NCBI GenBank assembly: GCA_003223255.1
Contig: QHYJ01000152.1
Location: 1 to 32,359 of the forward strand
Direction of reading: 5' to 3'
Length of the DNA stretch: 32,359 bases
Source: Acidobacteriota bacterium
Lineage (GTDB): Bacteria; Acidobacteriota; Terriglobia; Acidiferrales; UBA7541
Each line of letters starts with the position of its first letter. The stretch's first letter is position 1. Under the pieces are notes generated by a model. The model made no database searches, had not been told where the DNA came from, and was given only the letters and a program-made list of their open reading frames with translations. Shown in pieces: positions 31,200 through 32,359 of the stretch. Made by a program: the position numbers and the translations under genes.

Positions 31200-32069
31200 A
31201 TGTACAAAGAGCTGGAAGGCTTGGTTTTGGAGACTTCCGGTGACGCGCGCGCCAAGACCGCGGCGTCCGAAGCCGGCAAAGCAAGCCGGCTGCCGGAGAC
31301 AAAAGTGGAAACGCATTTTGCGGAAGGCATGGTGGGGAATTTTCATCTGCAAAAGCCCCGCACATGGATGGATTTCTTTGTATCGGTTCTTGGACACAGT
31401 TTCGTCGTGGCTTTGCTGATTTTGTTGCCCTTGCTTTATACGCAAGCCATCAATATGCCGCAATTCGAGAAAACGCTTTTGGTGGCGCCACCGCCTCCTC
31501 CGCCGCCACCCCCGCCGCCCGCGCCGGTGCATGTGATCGAGCAGCCGCCAAAATCCTTCTTCACGGCGGGCAAGCTGTTTGCGCCGAAATTCATTCCAAG
31601 ACAGATCGCGCAAGTGAAGGAGGAGGCGCCGCCTCCGGAGCCAGCTTCGAGCGGAGTGGATGGCGGCGTTCCCGGAGGCGTGCCGGGAGGACAACTGGGA
31701 GGAGTGCTTGGAGGCATCCTGGGAGGCAGCGGCAAGGCGACGCCTCCGCCTCCAAAGCCCGCGGCGCATAAAGGGCCTTATCGCGTGGGCGGAAACGTGC
31801 AAGCGCCGAAATTGATCGAGCGGGTGCAGCCGGTGTATCCGCCTCTGGCCAGACAGGCGCGCATTCAAGGAGATGTGGTCATTGAAAGCGTGATTGACAT
31901 GCAGGGAAGGGTGACGCAGATGAAAGTGGTGTCGGGAAGCCCGCTGCTCGTGCAAGCCGCGGAGCAAGCGCTGGAACAATGGAGGTATCAGCCGACGCTG
32001 TTGAATGGACAACCGGTGGCCGTGGATATGCTGGTGACCTTGCACTTCACGCTCGGTCAGAATTCTTGA
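31200..32069 (+). CDS. tonB: TonB family energy transducer
   Basis: A 289-residue inner-membrane-anchored protein that passes proton-motive force to outer-membrane receptors. It has a cytoplasmic head (1-56), a single membrane helix (about 57-80, F-F-V-S-V-L-G-H-S-F-V-V-A-L-L), a run of 11 prolines (about 97-107), a second Pro/Glu stretch, a Gly-rich repeat (G-G-V-P-G-G-V-P-G-G-Q-L-G-G), and the C-terminal TonB fold (about 200-287) with V-Q-P-V-Y-P-P-L-A-R-Q-A-R-I-Q-G and L-E-Q-W-R-Y-Q-P. The long cytoplasmic head and Gly-rich spacer are longer than in enterobacterial TonB but common in this phylum. ATG 31200 has AAAGGAGAGG upstream. ExbB/ExbD are not adjacent. Confidence 0.92.
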   Translation: MYKELEGLVLETSGDARAKTAASEAGKASRLPETKVETHFAEGMVGNFHLQKPRTWMDFFVSVLGHSFVVALLILLPLLYTQAINMPQFEKTLLVAPPPPPPPPPPPAPVHVIEQPPKSFFTAGKLFAPKFIPRQIAQVKEEAPPPEPASSGVDGGVPGGVPGGQLGGVLGGILGGSGKATPPPPKPAAHKGPYRVGGNVQAPKLIERVQPVYPPLARQARIQGDVVIESVIDMQGRVTQMKVVSGSPLLVQAAEQALEQWRYQPTLLNGQPVAVDMLVTLHFTLGQNS

Positions 32070-32088
32070 ACGGAAAGCGCGGCAAGGG

Positions 32089-32359
32089 TCAGCGCTTCCA
32101 TAATTTCATGACCGCGGAATAGTCGAGGTCCTCCTTGGCGGCGCCTTTGACCGCATTATAGATTTCGCGGGCGGCGGCGGTGGCCGGCAGAGCCACGCCC
32201 AACTGATTGGCAAGGTCGAGCGCGAGGCCCAGATCTTTGTGCATGAGGCGCAAGGGGAAACTCGGAACGTATTCGCCTTTGAGAAGATTGGGAGCTTTGA
32301 CGTCCAGAACGCCAGAGCGCGCCATGCTGGATTGCATGACTTCGACGAGCTTTTCGCCG
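32089..32359 (-). CDS. 3-hydroxyisobutyrate-dehydrogenase-like protein, partial
   Basis: The C-terminal about 89 residues of a beta-hydroxyacid dehydrogenase, cut by the window edge: the frame continues past 32359 (first visible residues G-E-K-L-V-E-V-M). F-P-L-R-L-M-H-K-D-L-G-L-A-L-D-L-A matches the conserved late helix (compare M-R-L-A-L-D-L-G in the paralogue at 30782), and D-Y-S-A-V-M-K-L-W is the usual ending. It ends 19 nt after the tonB stop on the opposite strand. Together with the other copy, tonB is flanked by two paralogues. Confidence 0.85.
   Translation of the reverse strand, partial: GEKLVEVMQSSMARSGVLDVKAPNLLKGEYVPSFPLRLMHKDLGLALDLANQLGVALPATAAAREIYNAVKGAAKEDLDYSAVMKLWKR

Noticed and set aside
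1-32359. CRISPR array, rRNA, prophage or complete insertion sequence
   Set aside because: No regularly spaced repeats, rRNA signatures, phage structural genes or intact transposase with terminal repeats were found.

Overview
The window looks like a chromosomal segment of an Acidobacteriota bacterium, probably a soil or metagenome-derived genome. I base this on GC-rich coding sequence, many secreted proteins whose signal peptides end in A-Q, MacB/FtsX-type permeases with a PEGA protein, CehA/McbA-type metallohydrolases, BNR/YCF48 proteins and a TPR protein of acidobacterial style. No rRNA, tRNA or CRISPR array was seen. The lineage is inferred from gene content, not from a marker gene.

Layout. 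179-2967 (+): secreted amidohydrolase, a VapB-like antitoxin with a wrecked VapC toxin, and a BNR/YCF48 beta-propeller protein. 3106-7180 (+): a tightly coupled operon of Tat-exported M20 peptidase, amino-acid permease and PLP aminotransferase, suggesting uptake and use of peptides or amino acids. 7197-9572 (-): CehA/McbA metallohydrolase whose signal peptide is cut off by two in-frame amber codons. 9803-10582 (-): lone ABC ATPase, preceded on the same strand by a candidate ~170-nt structured RNA with its own promoter and terminator. 11345-11860 (-): decayed tyrosine recombinase. 12090-14513 (+): large secreted protein with three tandem Ig-like repeats. 14596-16488 (-): pterin dehydratase followed by a flippase-like membrane protein fused to the end of an RND pump. 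16575-17054: two truncated remnants running tail to tail. 17338-18354 (+): DapB-fold dehydrogenase. 18396-21747 (-): membrane protein, FAD oxidoreductase, MBL-fold hydrolase, small membrane protein. 22070-25283 (+): PEGA protein and two MacB/FtsX permeases, the second with two in-frame stops. 25416-27164 (-): TPR protein. 27301-28983 (+): M28 peptidase. 29107-30782 (-): DUF1801 protein, cupin and a 3-hydroxyisobutyrate-dehydrogenase-like protein, the last apparently frameshifted. 31200-32069 (+): TonB. 32089-end (-): second dehydrogenase, cut by the window edge.

Two themes stand out. First, there are many broken genes (VapC, CehA 5' end, integrase, RND fragment, 7-TM sensor, a secreted-protein stub, one ABC permease, a dehydrogenase C-terminus), mostly clustered around the recombinase relic at 11-17 kb. 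Second, near-identical palindromic sites with a TATATCG/CGATATA core lie in front of both the PEGA/permease genes and tonB, at tonB overlapping a good promoter, which suggests one regulator for two cell-envelope units. The most interesting undescribed candidates are the 10.8-10.9 kb RNA, this operator family, and the M20 protein with two substituted metal ligands.
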